From Prochilodus magdalenae (Eukaryota; Chordata; Actinopteri; Characiformes; Prochilodontidae): a stretch of DNA of 64,000 nt. Each line of letters begins with the position of its first letter. Position 1 is the first letter of the stretch. Under the pieces are notes generated by a model. The model searched no databases and was not told the origin of the DNA. It saw only the letters and a program-made list of their open reading frames with translations. Of the stretch, positions 38,900 through 51,558 are shown piece after piece. Location of the stretch: the NCBI GenBank assembly GCA_024036415.1, contig JAMWET010007209.1:173501-237500 (forward strand). The letters are read 5' to 3'. Made by a program: the position numbers and the translations under genes.

Positions 38900-41800
38900 T
38901 TTTCACAAGTATTCTTGCATAATAATTCCGCAGTAGTCACATTCATTTAAAGCAGAGTGCTTGTTTATGGGTATGCATGCACAGTGTCTATGCGCATGTG
39001 CTGATGGAGAACTTTGGCTGTCCCTTTATTGGTCCCTCCTCTACATAGTAGTAAGCAAACAAGAGGGGATCCATTTCTGGCACTGATAGGCACCGACTGC
39101 TGAAACAATACTGGCATCAATATGGAGTATAATTCAGTTTACACTGGAGCAGATGCGGGGAGGTGCACAGCTGGCCTAGTGCTGTGGTTCAGAGGATACA
39201 ATTACAGGTAAGCAATACCCATCGGGGCCTCTGCCAAATTCGGAGAACACGTTTCATATATTTGCCACTTGGAAGTCAAAGAGGGAATGAATATTATTCA
39301 GACAGGCAAGAAAACAAACCCCTGTTCTCTCTCACTTACACACAACCCACAACTCCACCCCCACCACCCACAGCCAACGTGATCTTGCTTATTCTGAGTC
39401 ACACAAAAAAAAACCTCTTATGCACCCTCATAAACATACAGACTTTATTTGCACCCAAACAAACACACTTGACTGGCCTTGGTCATTGTCTTGAGGTTTT
39501 ACAGCTTGTTTGTTGTTCAAGCAAGCTGAGATTCAACAGTAAATAAATCATAGGAAACTGACAGCTTTGTTGGAAATGCTTGGGAGCCTAGGCTTAAGCA
39601 GTATGTGTTCTTGGACCTTTTAGCACTTTTCACACTGAGATCTTAGTTTGTTGGCTCGATCTATTGGAGAGTAGGAAATAAATCGTGGCACCTACTGAAT
39701 CATCACAAACAACAGATGAAGAGTTAGCCTCCTGCTCTGCATGCTTGACGTTGGCCTTTCAGTACAACTCATATTCTTTCTCAGCATTGGTGCATTTTTA
39801 AACTACAAGGTTTATGGAATAGAGTGAAATCTTAATCAACCCGGTGAATTTGGGTTTGAGATTTTCTATGGAACGTTGCTATCCAAGTTTAAAATGCTAC
39901 ACCACTGAGATGGAGTGTGCTGTTTAAACAAGTCAGCATCAATTAAAAGACTCTGGAATCTTCAAACTGGTATATCATAAACAGCCATGGAAAGTCTCTC
40001 ATATAATGCATGCCTGTCTGAGTAGCAGAGGTCTGATTGAGCTGGCTACCTGGGGTTTGCCTTTAACCTAGCATGTAGACTTTCCGCATGCAAGGCCTAG
40101 GTGCTCTGCAGGTGCTCTACAGCGGACTGAGACCTGGTCCCAAGAGGTTGCATAGCTTCATAGCTGATACCAACAGTGTGAATGGCTTGTAATATTTAAC
40201 AATTCCAACAATGTCTTGAGTTCATAAATGAAAGCATGAGTGTAAGAGACAGCTACATACTGTACTTTTTTGCCAGGTCCAGGTAAGTCAATGTGCTTAC
40301 ATCTTTACCTTGCTAGGGTTACAAAGCAATATTGACATCTGTCTGTATATTGTGCAGCTGAACAAGATATTGTTTAGATTTGCTCTGTTGGGAAACATTG
40401 TTAGTATTTAAATTAAGGGACATTCCAGAATACTACGCCACTCTTAATCTACAAATATGTTTATTTAAGCATCCAAAATGTTTTTATTTAAAAGAGATAT
40501 ATGTATACATAAATACACTATGCTATGACTCTTAACAACATGACTCTAAACAACAATGCTATGACACTCACTGTCACCATTCACTGACAATCTATTGCAG
40601 CTGCGCTATATTAAAGAGCACCATGTCAGACCTCTAATGCCTGCTGTTTTAAGACTCTATAACCAGTCTGTGCTGAATCATAATAGCAACACATGACTAT
40701 ATACAGACAGTTAAAAATACACACTGGGCTATATATTACAATCGCCTACTGCAATGACACTTTAACTATGTACTTTGGACTGTAAATACTGCTGCTATTC
40801 CTAAAAGTGTTTATACGCATTGGGTATTCATTTACTTCATTTCACTTAGTGCAATACCTACTCTGATGTAAATCTGTCCCAAAACCATCAAAAATATAAT
40901 TATAATATGGATTTTATACCACAATACCATCCACTACTACTATGCAGGATGGATACAGTAAATACAATTATTACCTTCAATAATCCGACCTCCCATACCC
41001 CAGTATCACATGAATACAGGGTAAACATGAAAACAAGATGAAATCAACTGGTCTTCAGGCTGGAACTACAAACAGACCAAACTAGAAAAAAAGCCTTAAC
41101 ACTGTTTAACAGTGTTTATCAATAATATTAATGTGTTTACACCCTTAATACTAAAACTTTAATAACTGACAATAACTGAATTGTGCATTACAGCTCCACA
41201 TTAAGTGGAATGGGATTTTGTGCCAGCATTCCATAAAACATGCAACAGTTGCTACAAAACAACACATTAGTGTGTAGAGCACAGATAGGTCAATTAGACC
41301 AAGGTCAGTGTTTATCAGTATTCAGACCACAGCAAGCTAAAACACAGGCGTCTCCTCGACAAGGTCACATAGGACATGGCCTTGAATCCATCTTTATTCA
41401 GTCTTGAGCAAGATAAGCAGTATTCGCTGAAGTCTGTATGCATGCATGCACACGTACACATCCATAGACATCTCAGCAACCCAAAATGGTCATATGTCTG
41501 AACTCAGGGTCATCACTTCTATTTGTTTTTTTTTCTCAGAGATTGGTTGACTTGAAGCGCAAGTTCACAGTCCATGGAAAAAGAGTGAGGGAAAAAAGAG
41601 GAAGATGATCCAAAAGTTTTCTGTGAGCTACAAGGATGGATTTGAGAAAATGACCTCTTTAATGTTCCACTGTGACCTCAGCAAGTAGACGCCTGAGTCT
41701 CTGCATTATGGTCTGACCCTGTGAACTCTGGCTGTTTATAACTGCTGGCTAAGTATTTCGGGATGGTCACGTGTAAATCTTTTACATTGGTAGTCAGCAA

Positions 41801-43411
41801 ATGAAAGCAAACACAGACAGCCATACATGCTATTCACCTGATAGTTCTTCCAACTTAAGCCAGTATCAGCCATCAATCTCAATTTGTAAGAACAGCCTTT
41901 TGACAGTTGTTTTGTCTGACCACTAAGCGGGACAGCCAAGAATAGTCTCTAACTGACTGACTGACTCCCCATTGTTGAAACAAGAATATGTAAGAGTTTC
42001 AAGGGACGTCAAGCAGTGTAGGCGGCGCCATTTTGGCACCAATTTGTTTGCTATGGCTGTAACAAAAGATAAAGTGAACGTAGTAATAAATTACTTGCTG
42101 CCATAAAGAGGGACCAGTGTTCTTCCACTAATCACTTAATCACACATAGCTAGTTGAACAGATGGACAGCATCCAAGAAATATTTATTTTCAGTAATGGC
42201 AGGTAACTAGTTTTGTTTGTGTTAAACATTTATATTTAGATGGCTGCCTAACATTGTTGTGGGATGGTCATGATCTACTTATCCAAGCTAATGTTCTTCA
42301 CAGATTACACTTGTGGTCTGGTCTTAAACTCAATTTTGAAAAAAAAAATAAATAAATAAATGAAAAGAAACAAAACAAAACAAAAAAAGAAACAAAATAG
42401 TTTCTCATCTTGGGTAATTTTACCAGTATTTTACCATTTGAGAAGGGAAATAGCATTGAACTAGCTATAAGACAACAAAAAACAACTATCCATCAGTTAT
42501 TTTTTATATGTTCTGTAAGTATTTAACTCATTTTAGAATAACATTTAGAATAACAGTGAAGACATCAGAACTATGAAGTAAGAAATATGAAATTATGCAG
42601 TGACCATAAAAAATCTAAAGGATCTTATATTTAAGACTCTTATTAGGAGTCTGGTTAATGTCAGCTTTACACACTCTTGGCTTTCTCTCAAGCAGCCTCA
42701 GGAAGTCTTAAGCAAGTTCCACATATGTAGAGACTCGACTGGCTGCTGAGGGGCATTGCAAAGAGCAAATAATCATTTCAGTTGTTCATTTTGGAAATAC
42801 ATTTATGCTTAGGCATGACCTTATCAAAATCGCTGCTTACATCTCTGCACATATGTGGCTTTCATTACTAAAATCATTAAACTGGAACCTAGATTAACTA
42901 ATACAATTATATATAAATCTGACCATTCAGATGTTGACTGATTTTTTTTCTGATCATGCATTTCTTATATTTATATTTGTTTACTATACAAAGCACTCAA
43001 GCATTATCCAACATTTTTTTTATATATGTTGCTGGGAGTAGGCTTTGTTGGAAGATATGTCAGTGCTATATTATGATTAATTCCACCTATACTAAAGAAA
43101 CAAATATGTGTTTTCTATTATACATCAGCTGTTACTTAAAAACTAAAACTGTAGAAATGCATCTTGGAATGAAACACATTCATCCTTTCAGGCAGTAAAG
43201 TGTCAGATGAAATGAGAAATATACACTCAGTCAGGTGTGTCCAAATGTTTAACTGATGATGCATGAAAAAAGCACAACAAATGACACAGATTCTAGGAAT
43301 TACTGAAAACGTGATGTCCCCATTCTGAGTAAATGACATTCACAAGATGACAAGCAGGTCAATCATGAGGAAAACGTTATGCATGTGTGTTTCTGAATAA
43401 GTGAATAAGGC
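38900..43411. other. Intronic stretch without recognised genes
   Basis: Contains an A-rich tract (42340-42400), an internally repeated patch at 40518-40572 (GACTCTxAACAACA twice) and, near 43225, CACTCAGTCAGGTGTGTCCA-AATG, which resembles a DNA-transposon terminal repeat. A GC-rich GGCGCCATTTTGGCACC lies near 42025. No exon is supported. Confidence 0.45.
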
Positions 43412-43567
43412 AAAGAAAGAGAGAAAGAGAGGGAGGGAGAGAGAAAGAGAGAGAGAGAGAGGGAGGTAGAGAAAAAGAAAAAAAACAAAAGAGAGAGGGA
43501 TAGAGAGAGAGAGAAGGAAATAGAGAATGAAAGAGAGAAAAGCAGAGAAAGGGCGAGAGAAAGAGAG
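43412..43567. repeat. Polypurine (GA-rich) tract, about 155 bp
   Basis: Almost entirely A and G on the plus strand, with a handful of pyrimidines. The Ser/Leu/Phe-rich minus-strand frames across it are artefacts. Confidence 0.95.
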
Positions 43568-43962
43568 TAGGTGTAGTGAGCAAAAAGCAGAAATGATAGA
43601 GAAAGACAGAGTACTCCAAAGGCAGTGGGAGAGCAGCATATGCGTCCAGGCAGTGAAAGAGAGTGGTTATGAGAGCGGCTGTGTAGTTATAAGCATAAGC
43701 TCCCATTAGGCACTGCATGGGAACAGGGTGGGAAGCCATAATTGGATGGACGAGAAGGGCTGAAAGATAGAGGCATGGGCACAAGAAGTCCAAGCGCATT
43801 GTGGAGTAGTGAAACAGAGGGGCTTTGACGGAGGAGAGCGTGACGATGTAACAGAATCATTTTGCTATGCAGAGGGATGACAAGCTCTGATGGATAGATG
43901 GGAGGGGTAGGGGGGTAATACTAAAGTGTTTTTGCAGGCCAGAGAGGAGGGAAGGTCTGTGG

Positions 43963-44056
43963 AGGTGTGTGTGTATGTGCATGGAGAAAGTGGGCCAGAA
44001 CTGTGTGTGTGTGTGCGTGTGTGTGCCTGTGTGTGTGTGCGTGTGTGTGTGTGTGT
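43963..44056. repeat. Interrupted (TG)n tract
   Basis: GTGTGTGTGTATG, then TGTGTGTGTGTGCGTG-type runs. Confidence 0.9.
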
Positions 44057-44454
44057 CCGTCCAAGCTAAGCAGTAACAGGCCAGTTGAGGTGAACTACAG
44101 TTTGTTTCATTTTTCTACACTCAGCATTTGCGACTGTTCAGCTCTGGTTTCAGATGTCTGAAGATCAGGCAGAAGCGGGTGTGAAAGCGAGAAGAGAAAT
44201 GCCAGCAACTGCTGTGGCTCTTTAAGGACAGATGTATTTCATTCTGCTTTTTGTAATCACTAATGGACATAAATAATGGAAACGTGAGCCGAGATGGGGG
44301 CTAATGAAGCCTGGAGTGATTATTCATGCTATGTGTTCAATACGGTTTTTGTGAGGTGTCTTATGTAAAGAAGCTTTCATGGGGAGAGCGATGGCTCTCT
44401 TGGAGAGTTTGTTGGGACATTATATCTCTCTCTCGACAGTTTTATCCTTCTGCT

Positions 44455-44679
44455 GGGAGAGAAAGGGAGGAGGAGAGAGAAGACAAAGAGAGAGAGAGCA
44501 AGAGATAGAGGAGATTGAGAGAAAGAGCATGCAAGAAGTTGTAAGGGTAAAAAAGGAGAAAAACAGATATAGTGAGAGAGCAGGAGCAAGGTGGTGAAAT
44601 AGAAACATAAAGAAAAAGAGAAAAAGAAAGGTGAGGCAAAGAAAGAAAGAAAGAAAGAAAGAAAGAAGGAGCAATAAAA

Positions 44680-44719
<40 letters not shown>

Positions 44720-44793
44720 ACGAAAGAAAAGGAGCAATAAAAAAGAAAGAAAGAGAGAAGGAGCAAATGAAAAAGAAAGAAAGAAAGAAAGAC

Positions 44794-44824
<31 letters not shown>

Positions 44825-45068
44825 GTGCAATGGAGACAATAAAAAGAAAGGGAGAGAAATAATAAATATAGCAAGAAAGAAAACAGTAAGGGAAGGAGGA
44901 GAGAGTGCAAAGGAGATAAAAGAAAAAAGAAACAGAGCACATAGCAATAGAAAGGCAGAAAGGAAGAAAGAAAGTGAGAAAGAGAGAACAGGAGAGACAC
45001 CATGCAGAGAAGAAAAAAATACAAAGCAAATGCCTGTGAAAGAGGGACAGTTCACAAGACAAAAAGAA

Positions 45069-45101
<33 letters not shown>

Positions 45102-45330
45102 CTGGCATGTGAAGGATGGAAAGACTGAAAAAATAAGAGCGAGAGAGAAAGGTGACAAAGTGAGATAGTGAAAAAATGAGAGAAAGAAATGAGAATGTGA
45201 TAGTGGAGAGGGACGAATGTTGAAGAGGTTGGAGAGGCTGGATCAAATGAAGTGAAAGACTGATGAAATGAGTAAGAGTATTGAAGAAAGAGTATGAAAG
45301 AAAGAGTGACAGTAATATGAGTAATCATAG
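44455..45330. repeat. Long polypurine tract with (GAAA)n blocks
   Basis: About 875 bp of A/G-dominated sequence with long (GAAA)n blocks (about 44637-44665, 44682-44720, 44776-44822, 45066-45099) separated by GGAGCAATAAAAAAGAAAG-type spacers that recur. Long frames of 215, 238 and 302 codons on the minus strand and 165 on the plus strand are low-complexity translations (SFFLSFFLSF or KERKKERKKE), not genes. Confidence 0.96.
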
Positions 45331-45347
45331 TTGGATAAGAAGCAGGG

Positions 45348-45386
45348 TCTCTCTATCTCCCTATCTCTATCTCTCTTTCTCTCTCA
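45348..45386. repeat. (CT)n/(CTAT)n tract
   Basis: Pyrimidine-rich patch directly after the polypurine block. Confidence 0.93.
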
Positions 45387-45479
45387 GACACGTGTGCAGG
45401 CTTAATCAAGCCGACGCCAGTGTGCAACATTTTCATTCTTGCCTCTGGCCTCATGCCTGACAGGTCCCACTGACACAGC

Positions 45480-45503
45480 ACTCAGCACACACACACACAC
45501 ACT
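45480..45503. repeat. (CA)n microsatellite
   Basis: About ten CA units. Confidence 0.9.
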
Positions 45504-46009
45504 GAGCCAAGACGCTCACTGCAGCCAAGCAAATGGGCTTAGCAGGACAGTATCACACACACGCACAAGCACGCCTCCAACTCAGAGAGGTAGAGATGAG
45601 CCTGTTTGTCTATACAGACCACACTTTCACGATCAGACATACAGTGTACACAGGGCTACGCTTAGGGTATCATTCAAACACCGCTTCCAGAGCAGCAACG
45701 GGAAGGTTGCTTCAATCTGATGGGCCAGCAGCAAATCACCACATTGAGATCAAAACGCTGTATCTCCAAAAAAAAAATTCACCTAAGAGAAGAAGCAGGA
45801 AACGCACGTTCTTAAATTTCAGTGCAAGTCATTTAGGAGCCTTCTGGCCCATTTCATCATGAAATTCTGATGAAGTGCAAATGGCTTCTGGCATTTTCAA
45901 ATGATGTAAAAAAAAAGACACAAATTGAGCTACAAGGTTCCAAAAGCCAAGAACTGTAAAGCAATACTGTAAAAGCTGCTGTATGTTATACAGTTACCAA
46001 AGGCAGATA

Positions 46010-46375
46010 AAACGCTCAGTGCGCTGCCATTAGGCCTGTACATACACGCACCCACCGTCTCCCGGGCCCTTAAGCCATTTCCAGCTCCTATTTTTTGGTT
46101 ACAGTTTGCCTGCTTGGTTTCTGGAAGCCGCCTGGCTCTGCTGTATCTCTGGCTTAGCTCTGTCTACTGTTCACACTAATGAGCTGAAATTGCTTGCTGA
46201 AAAACAAATAAATAATTTAGGGCTAGAGCGCGCCAACAGCTCTCTTAAGTTCTGGAATCGATTCTTTTTGAGGGACATTAACCCAAAGCTTCATATTCCC
46301 CATTTCTCTCCTGAAAAAACAACAACCGTCGTTTCTTTGCTTTTTTGGCCTGTTAAAGTTGCAGTTTGACCTCTG
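46010..46375. promoter_or_regulatory. Candidate conserved non-coding element
   Basis: Repeat-free, balanced sequence with CCTATTTTTTGG near 46087 (MEF2/CArG-like), CTAATGAG near 46177 and AAATAATTTAG near 46209 (homeodomain-like), and a GAGCGCGCC patch. The 87-codon frame matches no family I know. Function is inferred only. Confidence 0.3.
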
Positions 46376-47021
46376 TCCTTATGGAAGAATGCTCTAATAG
46401 AAACTGTGTCTGGTTACTATTTAAGGGCCCAGACACAACAAGTTCAAATGAGGATGGAGACAGGGAGCACTTGCCAACCGGATATGAAATTCAGTGCAGT
46501 AATACCCGAAGTTCTTCAGTACACAAATCTGCTAAATGAGCTGGAGATGTAGGACAGTTCACAGAGCTTTCATGTGGACTATTAATTATTGTTTTACTTT
46601 GTTCCTCCTGTCCAAGACAAAAAACAACAAGAGCATACATCAGGATTTGGTACAGAACGACTGGGTAAAGAACAGAATGGAATATATCAACAGGACATAA
46701 ACATGAGTAGACAACTTTATTTCAGACATCCATCATGGAACAAAGCTAATCTCTGTCTTCTCATTTAAGTGCATTTTAAGTAGAGACGATCATGTTTTCT
46801 TTCATGATAATGGTAATGAAACCTTGAATTTCAGCTTATATCATTACCGATTCCTACTTCTTTCTCCAAAAGCTGGTAAGCTTTAAAATGAGCTTTTTAT
46901 ATTTGTAATTTTTGCACATTTAAACCAGTGGTTTCACATCTAATTGTACACTGTAGAGGAACGTACCAACTCTCCGTTCTTTACAGGGGTAGCGACAGAT
47001 TAGGCTTCTAGCTATAGTTTT

Positions 47022-47054
<33 letters not shown>

Positions 47055-47067
47055 ATATATATATATA
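47022..47067. repeat. (TA)n tract, left side of the transposon target
   Basis: TA repeat with one TT interruption. The same repeat continues at 48581-48598 on the other side of the inserted transposon. Confidence 0.97.
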
Positions 47068-48582
47068 CACTGCTCAAAAAAAAGGGAACACTTTGAAAAC
47101 ACATCAGATCTCGATGGGAAAAAATCATGCAGCATATCTTTCCTCATATAGACTGGGTATTGTGTTAGGAATGAAAGGATGCCACATCGTTTGATGGAAA
47201 TGAAAATGATCACCCTACAGGGGGTTGAATTCAAGGACACCCTGAAAATCAAAGCGAAAAAATTATGCAGCAGGCTCGTCCATTTAACCCAAATTCCATT
47301 GCAGCAACTCAAAATGGTACTCAGTAGTTTGTATGGCCTCCACATGCTCCTAATGAGACGGCGGATGGTGTCCTGGGGGATCTCTTCCCAGATCTGGACC
47401 AGGGCATCACTGAGCTCCTGGACAGTCTGAAGTGCAACCTGGTGGCGTTGGATGGACCGAAACATAATGTCCCAGAGGTGTTCTATTGGATTTAGGTCAG
47501 GCGAGCCGGTGGGCCAGTCAATGGTATCAATTCCTTAATTCTCCAAGAACTGCCTGCATACTCTCGCCACATGAGGCCAGGCATTGTTGTGCACCAGGAT
47601 GAACCCACTGCACCAGCGTAGGGTCTGACAACGGGTCCAAGGATTTCATCCTGATACCTAATAGCAGTCAGGGTGCCGTTGTCTAGCCTGTAGAGGTCTG
47701 TGTGTCCTTTCAGGGATATGCATCCCCAGACCATCACTGACCCACCACCAAACCAGTCATGCTGAATGATGTTGCAGGCGGCATAACATTCTCCACAGCA
47801 TCCCCAGAGCCTGTCACGTCTGTCATATGTGTTCAGGTATAACCTGCTCTCATCTGTGAAAAGCACAAGGCGCCTGTGGCGGATCTGCCAATTCTGGTGT
47901 TCTGTGGCAAATGCCAATCGAGCTCTACGGTGCTGGCCAGTGAGCACAGCGCCCACTACAGGACGTCAGGCCCTCAGGCCGTCCTCATGAGGCCTGTTTC
48001 TGATTGTTTGGTCAGACATGTTCACAGCAGTAGGGCTCTGGCAGTGCTCATCTTGTTCCTCCTTGCACAAAGGAGCAGATACCGGTCCTGCTGAGGGGTT
48101 AAGGACCTTCTACAGCCTTGTCCAGCTCTCCTACAGTAACTGCCTGTCTCCTGGAATCTCCACCGTACTCTTAAAACTGTGCTGGGAGACACAGCAAACC
48201 TTGTAGCAATGGCACATATTGATCTGCCATCCTTCAGTAGTTGGATTACCTGTGCAACCTCTGTAGGGTCCAGGTACCACACCATGGTACTAGTAGTGAC
48301 GCTGACACAAGTCAACTGCAAAACTAGTGAAGAATCAGTCGGAAAAAATGAGGGGGGACAAAATGTGAATGACCTCATCCTTTTAAACCATTCCTGTTTT
48401 GGGGGGTGTCTCATTGTTGCTCCTCTACTGCACCTGTTGTTAATTTCATTAACACCAAAGCAACTGAAACTGATTAACGGCCCTCCCTACTACTTAACTG
48501 ACCAGATCAATATCCCTGAAGTTCAACTGAGTTGATGCTATACTCTGATTAAAAAGTGTTCCCTTTATTTTTTTGAGCAGTA
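47068..48582 (-). mobile_element. Nearly full-length Tc1-like transposon inserted in a (TA)n tract
   Basis: The left end is CACTGCTCAAAAAAAAGGGA-ACACTTT. The right end, reverse-complemented, is ACTGCTCAAAAAAATAAAGG-GAACACTTTTT. These are inverted terminal repeats of about 27 bp, differing by a 2-bp TA indel. The unit is about 1.5 kb, the usual size for Tc1. It is flanked by TA on both sides, and the host tract is itself a TA repeat, so the exact 2-bp duplication cannot be placed. The transposase is on the minus strand and broken (separate entry). Compared with the other Tc1 relics here it is the least decayed and so the youngest. Confidence 0.93.
47321..48285 (-). pseudogene. Tc1-like transposase pseudogene
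   Basis: The DDE transposase of the surrounding element, read from an ATG at 48285 (MVWYLDPTEVAQVIQLLKDG). An HTH domain follows (ICAIATRFAVSPSTVLRVRW), then RRSLTPQQDRYLL, the first catalytic block LFTDESRLYL, GGGSVMVWGCISLKG, and SPDLNPIEHLWD with the catalytic Glu. Visible lesions are a frame break with lost codons near 48020, a TGA for Arg at 47966-47968, a frameshift near 47620, and a short deletion near 47345 before the GGHTNY end and its stop at 47321. The second catalytic Asp reads as Asn (VHNNA) in the alternative frame. The three long frames at 48414-48022, 47956-47492 and 47465-46920 are pieces of this one gene. It is inactive. Confidence 0.92.
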
Positions 48583-48598
48583 TATATATATATATATA
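48581..48598. repeat. (TA)n tract, right side of the transposon target
   Basis: Nine TA units, the continuation of the tract at 47022-47067. Confidence 0.95.
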
Positions 48599-50105
48599 AT
48601 GTTGATAGGGAAATAATAATGGGGTAATATCATGCTAAATCATAAGAAATATAGTTTTCTTTTGGAACTATTTCACTCCTATAATTCTTTTATGAATAAT
48701 TACATAATTCTCCATGCTGAATGGCTTTTAAAAATATTCTGTAGGCCAAAACCCAATCTTAGGCATTGTACAAAATCCCATAGGCATAACTACTGTACAG
48801 AGATTAAGGGGTGTGGCAGGTAAATGGCAACACTAAATTTGTAATGCTGACCAATCATTGTTCATGTCTTTGCACAAGTTCATAGGTCATCAGGGACAAG
48901 AGACAAGAAACTGTCAGTCATGGCCACAGAAGTGCTTTGTGTGATTCTGGCGGGTTTTGTGTCTGGAAAAGAAAAAAGAAAAGCGACTATGGACCTGTTT
49001 GTGGGTGTCATGATTAGGATGGTATTGCTTGCTGTTTATTCTTCAAAGAGAACTTGAGGTAGCAAATGTCAAGAACAGTTTCAGTTTCACAGATGTGTGG
49101 TTGCGGTTAATTATAATAGCTGTTGTGATCAGCGCCGTTAGCATCCTGGTCCCGTGTTTGTAGCTCTGCTTTGTGTTGTAGTGCTGTTAAATTCTGAGTG
49201 GATGTTACTGTGATACATGTAATCTGTGGCTTGTTGTTTGACCTGGCAGCTGCTGCTCCCCTCTTTCTCTTCACTGTTTTTATACATGTGCACCAGAGAG
49301 CATGCTGTCCCCCTATTAGTCAACGTCAAGGAACATGTCATAAGAGCTGTCAAACTCGGCAGAAAAAAAAAGAAAAGACATCTGACACGCAGTGTTGTGA
49401 GGTGTCCCAGACTCCACACTGTGTTAAAACTGGGCTGAATTTGTGCAGTCCTGGCATAACTAGTGTTTACAAATGTCTACTCTCTATTTATATCACGGGT
49501 CCTCCCATGTTACCCCTTCCCAGTATTTGGGGTGGGGTTAACCCTGAGCTGGGTATTTCTTCCATGTAAAATCTTGCTGTGAGGGAGATTACAGAGGCAT
49601 TAAAGTCTGAACTCTGAAGATGTCTGGTTCCCATTACCACCACTGTGAACACTCTGGACATGGTCCAGGTTTCTCTAGAATCCAGCACTTCACATAAAAC
49701 CCTATCCACATTTCTAAAAGTAGCATGCTGAGACTGCTCCAAACATCTACTACACTATACAAAGAGCTACACAGACAACAAAACAAAACTGCTTTTTGTT
49801 CAAGTTTTCAACAGGAAAAAACAATACAAATAATATATACAGCATGAACTTCTAATTATTAAAACAACGTATGATAATTTTAGGATAATACATAACTAGC
49901 CACTCTTAGTTCTTGTTTTTGTTGCTGTTAGACATCTTGTAGCAACCATTACTATTATGTAACTATAAAGCAATTCTATGATATTTAAGGCTGCATTTGT
50001 TGCTGATTACAAATGGATTTGAAGGTTTTTCCTCCGATATCCAACCTTTTCTGCTGGAGACTTCACAAGTTTGTCAAAAACCTCACAAACATATGTCTTG
50101 ATAAA
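48599..50105. other. Intronic stretch without recognised genes
   Basis: Several frames up to 123 codons on the plus strand (49198-49569) show no family motifs. A CCAAT box (GACCAATCA) lies near 48849, but nothing supports a promoter. Confidence 0.45.
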
Positions 50106-50200
50106 AGGTTCCATGCTGTGATGGACTGGCAGCCCATCCATGGCATTTCCTGCCTTCTAACCAATAATCACCGGGATCAGCTCCACCACCGACACAATTC
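50106..50200 (+). repeat. Fragment of a dispersed fish repeat
   Basis: CTGTGATGGACTGGCAGCCC, then ATCCATGGCATTTCCTGCCT and AATCACCGGGATCAGCTCCA. This follows a very common fish repeat end (GATGGACTGGCGACCTGTCC ... CCTTGxACCCAATGxTCCCGGGATAGGCTCC), possibly a SINE tail. Confidence 0.6.
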
Positions 50201-51203
50201 AGGTACCATTTTTGAGCTTGTTGGCTATCAGTATGGACATCCTGCGCAGTACAGCCTTTATTTTACAAAGTCTGTCAGACGAATAAGATCACCTATTTAT
50301 TAAAATGCCGATCAGAGTAATTCAGGCAGAGAAAACTAGGAGGTGGCTGAGGATACATATAGTATGTAACACTGAATGTTCATTTGCTATGCATTTTCTG
50401 AAAGCAAGTCATTCTGTGCCCATTTTATTCATGCTATGCCAGCATTTGTGTTTACGTCACATCCTGCTCATTTCTGTTTACACAGACGAATGCTGTGGTA
50501 GCTTTGTTCAAGCTGGTGAAGGCTCAGTTGGCTCAACTGTTTTTATAAAACAGACCATTCGGTAAACATTCAGAACAGTGTCCAGTGCATTCCCTGCACT
50601 CCTAGCTATCCTCATAAGTGAAGTCATTTCAGATGCTGAAGACACTGTGGCTTACTCAGGAAGTGCCCCCAGTCTGTGTATCATCTGAGGAACTGAAGCT
50701 GAGCAGAGTGCCAACAGGATATTAAACACACTGATGTCTATCAGCATGGGGGAGGCTCTCCCAAGAGAAGCTGCTCTATTCTCCGAGTAAAAGATGGACA
50801 GTATTAACCATGAGTATGGAGAGATTTAAAGCCTACACAAAGCTAGTTTCAAATTTAGCTGTTAGAGCAGCTCAGAATTAAATAAGACACCACAGCTGCT
50901 GCTATGTGACACATTCTATTTGCTTACATAAGAAGATAAGGAGCACAAATTGATCAAAACATGAGATAAACATGATGAATTACTTGAAAGATTTACCCTT
51001 CAAGTCATGTGCAGTAGTGATGAAGCAAACGGAAAATTGCTGGTCGAAAGTGAAACAAGGCTCAATGGGTTAAAAACCAAAACTGAAAACCAAGAGGAGC
51101 TGCTATTAAATACAAACATTTTACATATAAGAAACCTACTGAAATTACAACAGTATGTAGGCTACAGTATATGCCATGTAGGCCGATAAATGGCGCAGCA
51201 ATC

Positions 51204-51231
51204 ATATTATTATTATTATTATTATTATCAT
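51204..51231. repeat. (TTA)n microsatellite
   Basis: About eight ATT units, then ATC ATT. Confidence 0.95.
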
Positions 51232-51480
51232 TATATGCTAACCAGCTAGCCCCTGCCCATCCTGGCAGTATACCACTTTATGCCTTGAGAGGTGATAAAG
51301 AGTCACTGTAGTGTCGAGTCAAATCAGGCCAACATGAGAAGATGAAGAAGTAGCTTTGCTGCTGTGAATTTTCTTACAAATTTTTCCTTTGACATTAATG
51401 ATGTATTTTATCATAGCTAAGTACAGCACGCAAGCAACTGGTATTCCACCTGTACGAAAAGGGATGCACCGGCACAGTAT

Positions 51481-51558
51481 ATATGGCTGACACCAGCCAT
51501 CTTCTCTATTGCACTGTCTATATGGCTGACATCAGTCGTCATCTTAATTTGCACAGCA
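51481..51558. repeat. Imperfect tandem duplication, about 39-bp unit
   Basis: ATATGGCTGACACCAGCCAT and CTTCTCTATTGCACTGTCT are followed by a second copy, TATGGCTGACATCAGTCGTC and ATCTTAATTTGCACA. Confidence 0.75.

Noticed and set aside
44420..45328. 302-codon minus-strand open frame and overlapping 215- and 238-codon frames, plus a 165-codon plus-strand frame
   Set aside because: All are translations of the polypurine/polypyrimidine tract (Phe/Leu/Ser or Lys/Glu/Arg only). They have no protein-like composition or splice context.
49198..49569. 123-codon plus-strand frame
   Set aside because: No family motif and no conserved splice borders. Probably chance.
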